Source: Clitopilus passeckerianus (taxonomy: Eukaryota > Basidiomycota > Agaricomycetes > Agaricales > Entolomataceae). From it: a DNA stretch of 64,000 bases. Below are positions 1 through 9,146 of this stretch, piece by piece; positions within the stretch are counted from its first letter, which is position 1; each line of letters begins with the position of its first letter. Both the position numbers and the translations under genes were made by a program. The stretch is from NCBI GenBank assembly GCA_944990035.1, contig CALYLX010000119.1, positions 186,001 through 250,000 of the forward strand, given 5' to 3'. The notes beneath the pieces are model-generated. The model was given only the letters and a program-made list of their open reading frames with translations. It ran no database searches and was not told where the DNA came from.

Positions 1-1550
1 AGACGCACTTACTGGTTCTTATCCATGGCATGTGGGGCAACCCTGAACATCTCGCCGAGGCGGGTAGAATAATGCAAGAGACATACCCGGCAGACGGCGA
101 AGGCGACACACAGCTAGAAGTCCTTATGGCAGAAACAAACCGTGAAGAAGCGACGTATGATGGAATTGACTGGGGAGGAGAACGGGTGGCTCAAGAGGCA
201 AGTCGGTCGTGAACCTGCTCTGATCAACGTCCTAAACTCACTTGCAGGTCATTGAAAAAGTTGAGGCTCTGAAGAAAGAGGGGAAAGCCGTCACCAAATT
301 CTCAGCGACCGGGTACAGTCTGGGTGGCCTACTCGCTCGCTATGTTATTGGTATCCTATACCAAAAGCAGTTCTTCGAGCACATCCAGCCTAAGAACTTC
401 AATACCATTGCAACCCCGCATATTGGCCTACCACGATACCCATCATTCATCTCATCCCTGGCTTCATCAATAGGGCCGAAACTATTGTCAAGAACTGGCG
501 AACAGTTCTACTGCGTCGATAAATGGTCACCAAACGGTCGACCACTGTTAGAGGTAATGGCGGATCCTGGTATGTATTTCTATGGTTATTTTGCAGGCGA
601 AGAGATTGACGAACCATGTGCAGAACAAGTCTTCTATCAGGCCCTCAGTTCTTTCCCGAATATCAGAATTTATGGTAATGCGTGAGTTGTCGCTATTTCC
701 TCCCCGTTCCGGAGCCAGACTAATCATTATCGCCCAACAGCGTGAACGACGTCACGGTTCCATTTGTCACTTCCTTGATCTCGTTGGAAGATCCGTTCCT
801 AGATGAAGAATACAACGGAATGGAAGTGTACGTCAGGCTTTTCTGCTCTCATACCGCCTCATCTGACCTGTTCCTCAGTAAACTCGACGAGAAGTACGAG
901 GTGATAGTAACCGACTACTCCCTTCCGCCCGTTCCACCCCCTCGTACCCCCAAACCGAGAGTCTTCTCAAAGGCGTGGTTCAAGAAAGAGCGGAAACCAC
1001 TTCTTCCGCCTGCTCTCCAATTCAAATTCCCATACAATATCGTAAGTAACGCCCATTTTCTCCATTCGGCTCAATTACTGACTGTCTTCTGCCCCCACAG
1101 CTCCTCTACACAATGCTCCCCATCCTGATACCAACCTTCATGGGTCTCGTCCTTGTCCGATTCACCCTCGCCTCTCGCAAATCTCAAGCGCGCATAAAAC
1201 TCCTCGAAGAGGATAAGTCTCAATCCCGACTAATCCACGTCCTCGGGCAGATCGAAAAAGATGTCGAAGATGCCGTTATAGACCTGATGGAGGAAGCATC
1301 CCCCGAAGAATCTTCTTCATCCTCTCTGGAGAAAGGCAAAGCGAAGGAATCCGACAAACCCATTCTGACACCAGTGCAAAAGAAGATCGTGAAGTCCTTG
1401 AACAAGCTGCCGATCAAGAAGGAGCTAGCGTATTTCCCGGGCTTGAGGAACTCGCATGCTACGATTATCTGCAGGGATGTGAAGAGGTTTGAGGCACATA
1501 AGAAGGGCGAAGGAGTGTTGAGGCACTGGGCCGATTCATTCGATCTGTAG
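1..1550 (+). CDS. DUF676 putative serine esterase / lipase (5' partial)
   Basis: The gene enters from the left edge, so its start is outside the window. Exons: <1-197, 248-569, 624-681, 741-827, 879-1041, 1101-1550. The open frame begins with an alpha/beta-hydrolase oxyanion region (VLIHGMWGN). It carries the nucleophile elbow GYSLGG in exon 2, the conserved LLEVMADPEQVFYQAL block across the second intron, and NAVNDVTVPF, which holds the likely catalytic Asp. A hydrophobic segment in the last exon (LLYTMLPILIPTFMGLVLV) could anchor the protein in a membrane or lipid droplet. The protein ends with HWADSFDL. This matches the DUF676 family that includes yeast Rog1 and the lipid-droplet phospholipase Lpl1; the substrate is inferred. 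The first intron (198-247) has a GC donor (GAG|gcaagt). Introns 2 and 4 are multiples of three without stops, so retention would keep the frame. Confidence 0.9.
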
Positions 1551-2348
1551 ACACCTTTCTTCTCCTGGTCGGCTTCCTTGTCAGCTATTTATTATAGAGT
1601 ACTGTACCTGAGTAATACTATACCCGTCGAATTATATTCATACTGTCATCTCGGTACGCCAGGTCCCATGCCCTTTCGCCAGTTGGACACGCTCATTAAT
1701 TCGCGTTCTGACTGCACGTGACCTCCAAAGTTCAAGCTTCGGAGACTTTAAGGGCCAGTGATAACCTTGACATGAACTGCCAACATACGACGATGACATG
1801 TTGGATGTACATCAGCGGACGCCTCTGTACCGGAACTCCATTCATGAATCTGCGGCTCTTCTCAGATCGAAGTAGTGGACGACTGAGCTGCTTGTTTCTC
1901 TCCACTGGGATGGTCCACATAACGAACCGAATCGAAAACGAACATCTTCTGGAGCCAACAAAACGATGAAGCTAGCTGCGTATGACCGAATACGGGTGGA
2001 AGACTATAGAACCGACGAAGACACTACAGCCATGTTCAGTCACTATCTTGAAAGTGGACAGTCACCAAACGGGCTTCGATTTCAGCACTCGTACAATCGG
2101 CCACTTCTAGCTGAAATATGGACTGATAGGTATACATGGCACTCAGGAGACTGTTTCTCGACTTATTGATTGGATTTGATGCAGAAAACCCGGTATCTGC
2201 CACAATCGCCAAATTCTAATAATGTGCAACCGTCGGCATGAGAATCCAGAAAAATGATATTATTCGGAAGCAACGTATTTTGCGTCGAAATATTGAAGGT
2301 ATTTAAACCTTGGAACGGGAGGCTATGCCATCTAAGTATGGTTTTAGG
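1551..2348. other. Intergenic, no gene seen
   Basis: AT-rich spacer after the esterase stop. Only short unconnected open frames are present, with no domain-like sequence or splice structure that I can support. Confidence 0.5.
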
Positions 2349-2574
2349 ACACGAGCCAAAAATGCGCCACATCAATCTTCCATCTCTCCCGCCGGCACAA
2401 ATACCCTCCCAATTGCCGAATTCGCTCAATATCGTCATGTTTTACAATGAATTCATGTCAATGACTTGGCTTGACGCGTCGTCCTCTGTCTATTTTTCCT
2501 ACGACGCTCTCGCGCACTTGGTTTGGTCACGAGCATAAACAAACTCGAAAATGAGGACAGCCATCGATCTAGCC

Positions 2575-2582
2575 TGTAAAAG
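2575..2582 (+). promoter_or_regulatory. Degraded TATA box (TGTAAAAG)
   Basis: This lies 50 nt upstream of the ATG at 2625. The same position in the paralogue is a perfect TATAAAAG (50167-50174). One A-to-G change breaks the box here. Confidence 0.5.
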
Positions 2583-2624
2583 TTGCAACAACTGGTCTTT
2601 CTTTCCTTAGCCATATACGACGAT

Positions 2625-3853
2625 ATGGACAATACAGATTTACCTACCCAGAGGTACAACAATCGATTCGACGTCGGCCACGACGAACACGCCTGGTGCG
2701 GTTCTAGTGACTGGGCGTTAGGCAACGCCAAAGATCGTAAGTCGCTTCTCTATATCTGCCCAGGCGATGTGTACTCACGACATTCTATTCAGCCCCTTGG
2801 GTTGCTCCCTTCTCGACCATGAGCGAGAGGTCGCCGAAATATCCCGCCGAACTATCCTTCCACTCCACCGTAATGGCTAGCCCGCTGCTGCCATTTGTCG
2901 CTCCCGCCAACTACCGCTCTCCGTTGTTTACCCGCAAAGTCGACCCCGCCCAAGCTCATACAGCCGGCGTCGACATGCACACCTACCGGGAGCACGATGG
3001 CCTCAACAATAGCGACATGGAGGACGACGACACCACCGCTATCGACGACGTTGATATGTACGACATCGCCAGTTGCAACACTTCCGAGGATCCCACTCCC
3101 TCCGTTGCAACTGACATTGAGATGTCCGATCCAGAACCTGATGCCCTGACGGCCCTGCTCGCGGATTGGCACCCATTCCATCATATGGTGCCAGTCCTCA
3201 CCACGCAGCTGGTCCTCTGGCAACCCTTCGAGCCAGTTACCCGCGACAAACGCACTGGCTTGAGGATTAAGCACTCCATCCGGCCTGTCAAACGAAGGAA
3301 AGTCTTCCACAAACACTACCCACTCTCGCCATGGTCATCTTCGCTCCTTACTACCACCGGCAGACAACGAAGGCATGCACTTCGTTGTATCAAGTTTAAT
3401 TCCTTACCGATTACAACCACGGCAACTCCTTCTCCACGCAGCCTGCATACACCCACATTCGCTGCTTCGAGCATCACTACAACTACTCCCGCCACTCCTT
3501 CAGAGTCGTCCACAACAACCCTTGCGGAGTTTGATACTCCCAAGCAGCATACCTTCACCTCGCCCAGCAATGACGACGACGACATCGCCATGGGCGATGG
3601 CTCTGAAGACATGGATCTTGTCTCGCCCAAAGATGATGATATAGCCACGGGCAATGCTTCAAAGGACATGGGTATTGATGCCCTCGAACATCCAGACTCT
3701 ATCATGTACGACGCCAACGACGACATGGACATTGACCTACCTGAAGACAAGGACTTTATTATGTTCGACGTCCAGTACGGCATGGACGTGGACACCCTTC
3801 AAGATGACAACATTATTCTCTATGATGCTTCAGGCGACATGGACAATGACTAG
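2625..3853 (+). CDS. Acidic-repeat protein of unknown function, copy 1
   Basis: Exons 2625-2736 and 2793-3853 (390 aa); the 56-nt intron has gtaagt/ttcag ends in the same phase as the paralogue at 50217. The first 37 residues (MDNTDLPTQRYNNRFDVG...) are the best-conserved part and include DEHAWCGSSDWALGNAKD. A middle block LTALLADWHPFHHMVP is also conserved between copies. The C-terminal third is a run of imperfect repeats of about 20 residues rich in Asp and Met (forms of DDMDID and DKDFIMFDV), so the protein is strongly acidic. A short basic patch (PVKRRKVFHKHY) could be a nuclear localisation signal. No known domain is recognised. It could be a lineage-specific chromatin-associated or chaperone-like acidic protein, but this is only a guess from composition. 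Confidence 0.75.
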
Positions 3854-4760
3854 ATGCGCAAATATCAACAGCTTCAACAAATCGCCTTGACCTCCTCGGT
3901 CCAATCAAGAACCCACTTCCGAGTGGTAGCAAGAACGTGAACCGCGCTTAAATCGCTCGCTCGATCTCGGGCAGGCATCCAATTGCCTATGCGATCCAGC
4001 GGCTCTTTCGAAGGATGAAGGAGCGGGTACAACACGGGGCTCTAGAGGGTTATTGGTGCATATCACATTATCTCGGCTCCAGTGCTTTTTCTAACCTCGA
4101 TCTTTCTTAGACCTTCACGAGCTTTCGGTACCCGATACACCTTCATCCCTCGACGCCTTGCTTGTTCAGTTTGGACCTTCTCTTCGACCACCTTACGGCA
4201 CTTCCTACTTCATGAAGCCGTGGAGCTTTGCTCTCTCGTCGATGCAAATTGCCGCCTTGAGCAACATAAGTCCTGGTCAACGCTCAATGCTGTCTTCAGT
4301 CATCAAGCACCTTAGCACTCCTCTCACATGAACTCGCTCTTGCTAGCGTTGACACCGGTCCCGACACAACCTCCTGAGCATGAAGTGGCGCCTTTGTTGC
4401 TCGTGGGGTTGGGTATGGATCTGTGTCCTCGCTCTCTGCTGCTGTTCTGCTGCTGTTCTGGGCGATCGTCAATACCTCAAAGGATGCTTTCACTGTCCAC
4501 ATCGTCAACAAGTACGTCAAGTTACTGTCCTACCTGTCTCATGGATTTGCTGCCCTCGATTATATCAATCAAATTGTCAAGACATACACACTACCTCACT
4601 GTCTTTCCGAGCACAAACTACATCGCCGCTCTTTTGCAATACGACCTTGATGGTCCCAAACCACTTGTACCTGGTGTATGCAAGCTGCTGCAACCGCCCG
4701 CTTCCACTTCAGTCTCGCCGACCAATGCCGTGGTCGTCCTCGATCCTCACGAAATGTGAA
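3854..4760 (+). other. Conserved region downstream of copy 1, possible decayed ORF or long 3' UTR
   Basis: The sequence after the stop stays similar to 51464-52440 for about 0.9 kb. It includes a possible intron near 4046-4109 (gtgcat...cttag) and a frame reading RHPIAYAIQ and RRMKERVQHGALEGYW. In this copy that frame is closed by a TAA just upstream, whereas copy 2 keeps it open. Either this is a second exon set or gene now decaying, or an unusually conserved 3' UTR. No protein family is recognised. Confidence 0.4.
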
Positions 4761-4802
4761 CCTTCTTTGAATGCCGTTTCCTTATCTCCGCCGCACAATT
4801 TG

Positions 4803-4862
4803 AGTAATAATAATAGTCATAGTAGTTAGTAGTAGTATATTAGTAGTAGTAGTATTAATAGC
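4803..4862. repeat. AGT-rich simple repeat
   Basis: Imperfect (TAG)n microsatellite (tagtagtag...), interrupted by AAT and ATT units. The rest of 4863-5530 has no gene that I can support. Confidence 0.8.
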
Positions 4863-5530
4863 AGTTTATTTCCATCAATATAATCATACAGTTGACCTCA
4901 ATTACTTCGATCAAGTCCGACCACCCATGTGACCGTGAGTATTTTTGCCCCACCAATTATATACTCCTTCTCTACGTTTCTCACGCTCCTTCATCTCCAG
5001 CAACGAGGATCGCCAACACCTTCCCTTACAACGCTCGCTTCCACATTCTGCCGTGTAGCCTAATTCACCGTACCGGAGACACTCTCCACTTTGCTTTCAC
5101 TTCTCTATGGTTTCCAGCGCCGTATTATCCAATGCCTACAGGGTTTCAGGAGAGGGTTTGTGCCTCATTAGTCCTAGCAGCTATCACACCTAGGAGCATT
5201 TCCGTAAGTACTCCAGAATCCAGACGACAATTGCCAAATTCCACGTCATTTTTCTCCCACTTTCCTTGATTTTATGTAACCGTTGCTCCGTTTTACTCAC
5301 TGACATATTATCGCACAGCCAGAATTTGTTTTTTAAATGCGTCATCAGCTCCTTTTCATTCAATATCATCGGTTCCATTCAGGTGGGCCTCCACATTCAA
5401 AGTGAGCTATGTTTCTTGGCGCTCCGACGTGTACATATTTAAATTGGACCCCTTCCCCCAGATAGGTTCAATCAACATCCATTCCGATCATTGACACCTA
5501 CTCGACATTTATCGCTACAATATTCTCATC

Positions 5531-6506
5531 ATGCCCAACGGTTCAGCAATCATTACCGGCATCCTGGGTTGCAAGAACGGCCGCCCTTCGTCTAACAACG
5601 TCAAATCTCGCGTTTATGCCTACGACGCTGAGATCTTTCTCGGCGAAGACGAAAACGCGAACCCTCAAACTGCACTCGGTCTTCTCCATTACTTCCTCCC
5701 CACTTCTGTTACCGAACGGCCGGCCGATGACTTCGCTTACTACATCAGTGGCAAAGTCGTATCTATGCCGCCTGACTTTGAAGTTGGAGACGGATACTCG
5801 GTTGACCAATATGATATGTTGATCGAAGCACAGACGGTATGACTTTCTCCACGATCCATCATGCACAGTTCTCATTACTCCCTCCAGATGTTTCATGTGG
5901 AAGACGCAGTTCCTGTACCTCCTACCGTAGTCTTGGCAGGTTTAGTACGTTTACTCTTTATACCTCTATATTTCTCGACTGTCTAACCAATATTTTGAAG
6001 ATCGGGGAAAAATTTGACAAAACCCATTTCAATTTCGACATCATGCAGTATGCACTTGGAGATACACGCCTTGCCTCCTTCGAAGCCCAGGGTCAAGTGG
6101 GCAATAATCGGTTCGACAAACTCAACATCCGCCTCAGCTCCCACTGTGCTTTAACTGGCGTCATTACTGGAGAGAGCGTGGATGGCTCTGATGAGGTCGG
6201 AAAACGTATCCCCTTCGAGTTTTTCGACATTGGTTTTATCTCGGGCGATGGAGGAAGCAAGTCATCTCCTCGCAAAGGTCCGTGTTCATCTTAGACCGTC
6301 CTCATACACTCTTCTAACTAAATTTAGGGAAATCTTCGAGCTTCTGGGGAAACAAAGATACCAAAAGCTCCCCTTCGAAGTCCAAGTCGTCTACGTCGCC
6401 TTCAAAGCACGGGCCATCCAAGTCGCCATCAAAGCCGGGACCTTCAAAGGCTTCAACCCAGGCTGCCCCTGTCACACCAAAGGGGAAGGGTAAGCGAAAG
6501 GCCGTC
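5531..6506 (+). pseudogene. Gene X, 5' part, cut by Ty3 element A
   Basis: Exons 5531-5836, 5888-5944, 6001-6277 and 6328-6506 read in frame with 50-56 nt introns. The N-terminal half (MPNGSAIITGILGC..., then a segment with HFNFDIMQYALGDTRLASFE) is globular and unrecognised. After GFISGDGGSKSSPRK the protein becomes a Ser/Pro/Lys-rich tail (KSPSKPGPSK, then KGKGKRKAV), probably disordered and DNA- or RNA-binding. The frame runs straight into the LTR at 6507. The remaining exons lie inverted at 21459-21629, and joining the two at the CCGTC target site gives KRKAV followed by EPEEIVS without a frame break. The cell therefore probably makes only a truncated product. Confidence 0.8.
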
Positions 6507-6969
6507 TGTTACAATTACCTTGGATACGCACCCGGACTCTTTTTCCTTTTACTCATCTACCATTACTATCCCCCGCCCCGCTTACGTTTATACGATTACT
6601 CAGTACTGCTGCGCATTACTCATCCCTTTAGCTACGATTACTCAGTATTCTCACGATCGTGGGATACTTGTACTATATTTACTTACCATGACTCATCGTG
6701 ACTCTTACTCTGACTCACTCCGAGTCATACTTACTTTTGCTTACTTAGCATTGCTGCGCAGTGCCCAACCCTTAGCCCTACTCTTCATGTATAAATACTT
6801 TCACGCTTTCGGTCTTGCTTCCCCAGCTTGACCTAAAAGCCTATACATCGCTATTTGCTTTAACTTCGACTCGCTCGATTACTCTCGCTCGTCTCTACAA
6901 AGGCTGGTAGAGGACTAAGCAGCTGAACTCTTGATACTTGGTTGAGCACGTAGCGATACTAGCTTAACA
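6507..6969 (+). repeat. 5' LTR of element A (463 bp)
   Basis: TG...CA ends. It contains two TGACTCA sites (6689-6695, 6711-6717), the near-palindrome around CACGATCGTG (6652-6661), a TATA box at 6790 and the predicted RNA start at 6824. At diagnostic positions it matches the LTR at 21630-22092 (CTCATCG, GCAGTGCCC) rather than its own partner at 20248-20710. Confidence 0.95.
6790..6834 (+). promoter_or_regulatory. LTR core promoter and predicted RNA 5' end
   Basis: TATAAATAC at 6790 is followed 34 nt later by CAGCTTGACCT (6824-6834). This 11-mer is the exact reverse complement of the primer-binding site at 6972-6982. In Tf1 the first 11 nt of the transcript act as the primer, so transcription is predicted to start here. 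Confidence 0.7.
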
Positions 6970-6971
6970 AA

Positions 6972-6982
6972 AGGTCAAGCTG
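6972..6982 (+). promoter_or_regulatory. Self-priming primer-binding site
   Basis: AGGTCAAGCTG lies 2 nt after the L T R end. It does not begin with TGG, as a tRNA-primed site would, and it pairs perfectly with 6824-6834 in the LTR. This is the Tf1/sushi self-priming arrangement. Confidence 0.75.
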
Positions 6983-7446
6983 ATCTGATAGCCCGCTCAT
7001 CGCAAGCGTAGGCCACAACCACCAAACCACCTGACTGCAAGAGGTCAACTACCCTTGCAGAACCGACCGGAACCACGTCTCCCTCAAGACCGCCGAACGC
7101 CTCAACTCCCACTGGGACAGAGAGAGTAGTACAACTTGACGACGGTACTTACTCAGAATTCGACCTCAAGACAAACCGTTGGAGACACTTGGTACCGAAA
7201 GACGAAGACCCGCGACAATATCGATTTGGCGACTACCTTAGCAGCGCCTACTTCACCGAAGAAGTAAAGAACCCAGAACCAGAACCACAGCCAAACCCCG
7301 AACCAGAATCAGAACCAGAGCAAGAACCCTAAGAAGAATCGGAAACAGAGCAAGAACCCGAAGAAGAATCGGAAACAGAACCAGAACCCCCCAGACAGAC
7401 CCAGACTCCAACACCCGCACAAACCCCGAAACAAGAACCACCAGAA
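6983..7446 (+). other. ATG-free leader with open frame in phase with gag
   Basis: No ATG occurs between the predicted RNA start (6824) and the gag ATG at 7447. The gag-phase frame is open from 7012 to 7329 and encodes LDDGTYSEFDLKTNRW, which resembles the equivalent stretch in element B (TNGSYCGFNHNNNRW). A TAA at 7330-7332, inside a Glu/Pro-rich low-complexity stretch, closes it; element C has the same TAA. Confidence 0.6.
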
Positions 7447-8328
7447 ATGGCTCCAACCAACCCTGAACCAAAGAAACTCGCCGAACTCCGAATGGGACAA
7501 CCATTTGAATATGATGGTGACCGAAGAAATGCCGAAGTTTGGTTGTTGGAAGTCAAGATGTACCTAAGCCTGAACGACCACATCTACGACAACAACAACA
7601 AGCAAATCGCTTTTGCACTTTCCTTTTTGAAGAAAGGAACCGCTTTGGCATGGAAACGATCTTTCTGCCAGAACTACACAAACAAAGATAACGACATCAT
7701 CCTCCCCAATTTCAAACAATTCGAGAAAGAATTCATCAACGCCTTCTACCCAGTAGACGGGGAAGGACAGGCATTTGCATCCCTAGACGCTCTCACGCAG
7801 AAAGGACCAATTGACGATTACATATCTCAATTCAAAGTCCTTATCTCCGCCTCCGGGATCACCGATGAAAAGGCGAAGATTGAATTCTTCCAGAAAGGAC
7901 TCAACTCCAAGATCATTGAAAAGATCTATAACCTCCCCATTCTTCCCGTCACCATTAACGGATGGTACGAACACGCTGCCCGATTTGATGCACAATGGCG
8001 TAGAGGACAGAACGTCATCCGCCGCAACAGAGGACTCCCCCCTATTTCCCATGCAAATCCCCGCAATACCCACGCCACAGCAGACCCTAACGCCATGGAC
8101 ATTGACGCCTTATCTTTTGAAAAGAAAGGAGTTAATGAAGGAAGGAAATGTTTCCGCTGTTTCAAGAAAGGACATCGCTCTCGAGAATGCCCTGAACGCA
8201 GAGGAGGAAAGCAGTCCAACACCAACTCCTATGGCAAGAAAAACATCAAAGATCTTGTCAGAACCATTAGAGCGTTGGAAGCGGAAGAATTGGAGAGCTT
8301 CTGGAATGAGCTCGATGAGGATTTTTAG
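7447..8328 (+). CDS. gag: Gag of element A
   Basis: 293 aa starting at the first ATG of the predicted mRNA. It has a Ty3-type capsid region (residues about 20-190, with ALSFLKKGTALAW and the IDDYISQFKVL block) and one CX2CX4HX4C zinc knuckle (CFRCFKKGHRSREC, residues 235-248). Relative to element C there are two compensating deletions: AG near 8123 and one G at 8144-8145. They replace RKELMKEG with KGVNEGR just before the knuckle without breaking the frame. The gene ends GAG GAT TTT TAG, forming the frameshift site for pol. It should assemble the virus-like particle in the cytoplasm. Confidence 0.92.
   Translation: MAPTNPEPKKLAELRMGQPFEYDGDRRNAEVWLLEVKMYLSLNDHIYDNNNKQIAFALSFLKKGTALAWKRSFCQNYTNKDNDIILPNFKQFEKEFINAFYPVDGEGQAFASLDALTQKGPIDDYISQFKVLISASGITDEKAKIEFFQKGLNSKIIEKIYNLPILPVTINGWYEHAARFDAQWRRGQNVIRRNRGLPPISHANPRNTHATADPNAMDIDALSFEKKGVNEGRKCFRCFKKGHRSRECPERRGGKQSNTNSYGKKNIKDLVRTIRALEAEELESFWNELDEDF
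8319..8325 (+). promoter_or_regulatory. Predicted -1 frameshift heptamer GGATTTT
   Basis: The gag codons read G-GAT-TTT followed at once by TAG. A -1 slip enters the pol frame (FLERRPVSTSEP...), which opens just after a TGA at 8316-8318. The heptamer fits X_XXY_YYZ use in several RNA viruses, and element B has GGGTTTT at the same place. Confidence 0.6.
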
Positions 8329-8644
8329 AACGGCGGCCAGTGTCAACGTCTGAACCCGCCACAATACTGATTTCTTCTATGTCGTATGCAGAACCTTTTG
8401 ATAAATCTATGCGTCTACCCATTAAGGTCTCTGCTCCGAATGAAGAAAGAACCGTTGAAACCAAAGCACTAGTCGACTCAGGTGCTCAAGGACTATTCAT
8501 CGACAAAGAATTCGTCGCCCGCCATCGAATCAAAACACATCCCCTTCGACAACCTCTCACTGCCAAGAATGTTGACGGCACTATCAACAAAACAGGGCAA
8601 ATCACCCATTACACCTGGGTCGATATAGGGATAGGGAAACACAA

Positions 8645-9109
8645 TGTTATGATTTTGCTTACATGTTTCTCCTTACATACCCCGGCCCGCTTACCTATGC
8701 ACGATTACTCACATATGCTGCGCATCACTGCGCATTTTTCATCTTTTTCCATGCTTACTCCGCATCTCTCACGATCGTGAGAGACTTATACCTTATCTGA
8801 CTCTTTCTGACTCATGTACTTACTCATCATGCTGCGCATGACTCATTACTTACTCAGCATGCTGCGCATGTGCTATATTTAGAACTACTAGATAGGTATA
8901 TAAACCTGTACCATTTGGTCAAGGCTCCTCAGCTTGACCTAGGCAATCTACCTAACTGCTTAGTTCTCTATTTCGCCTTTAAGTCCCTTGCTTCGTCAAT
9001 CTCACCAGGTCGTCAGTACAGCCGCAGCTGCTGACAAATCTCTGTCTTTGTTTATCAAAGACATCGAGCGTAAACAGTATTACCTAAGTTGTTAGGCTCT
9101 GCCTTAACA
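8645..9109 (+). repeat. 5' LTR of element B (465 bp)
   Basis: TGTTATG...TTAACA. It contains the perfect 16-bp palindrome TCTCACGATCGTGAGA (8767-8782), TGACTCA at 8808-8814 and 8839-8845, TATATAAA at 8897 and CAGCTTGACCT at 8930-8940. The run GGTCAAG at 8917-8923 could also pair with CTTGACC just downstream as a small hairpin. Confidence 0.95.
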
Positions 9110-9111
9110 AA

Positions 9112-9122
9112 AGGTCAAGCTG
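9112..9122 (+). promoter_or_regulatory. Self-priming primer-binding site of element B
   Basis: AGGTCAAGCTG, 2 nt after the LTR. It is the exact complement of 8930-8940, which lies 33 nt after the start of the TATA box. The 11-mer is the same as in A although the surrounding LTR sequences differ. Confidence 0.75.
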
Positions 9123-9146
9123 TTCAGAAGGCCCGCTCATTGTTAG

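Larger units (their letters stand above)
2349..4800 (+). repeat. Segmental duplication, copy 1
   Basis: A block of about 2.4 kb is repeated in the same orientation at 49950-52480. Similarity starts around the shared string ATGCGCCACATCA, continues through promoter, both exons, the intron and about 0.9 kb beyond the stop codon, and fades near a shared CTCCGCCG string. Boundaries are by eye (+/- 50 bp). The coding part has diverged at many sites, so the duplication is not recent. Confidence 0.85.

Noticed and set aside
1718..2169. Short plus-strand frames downstream of the esterase.
   Set aside because: Under 90 codons, unconnected, and low-complexity in neither composition nor motif; likely chance.
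4092..4315. Frame encoding RAFGTRYTFIPRRLAC as an exon of the acidic-repeat gene.
   Set aside because: It joins the upstream frame only through a stop (TG + A), and the copy 2 equivalent has changed frame.
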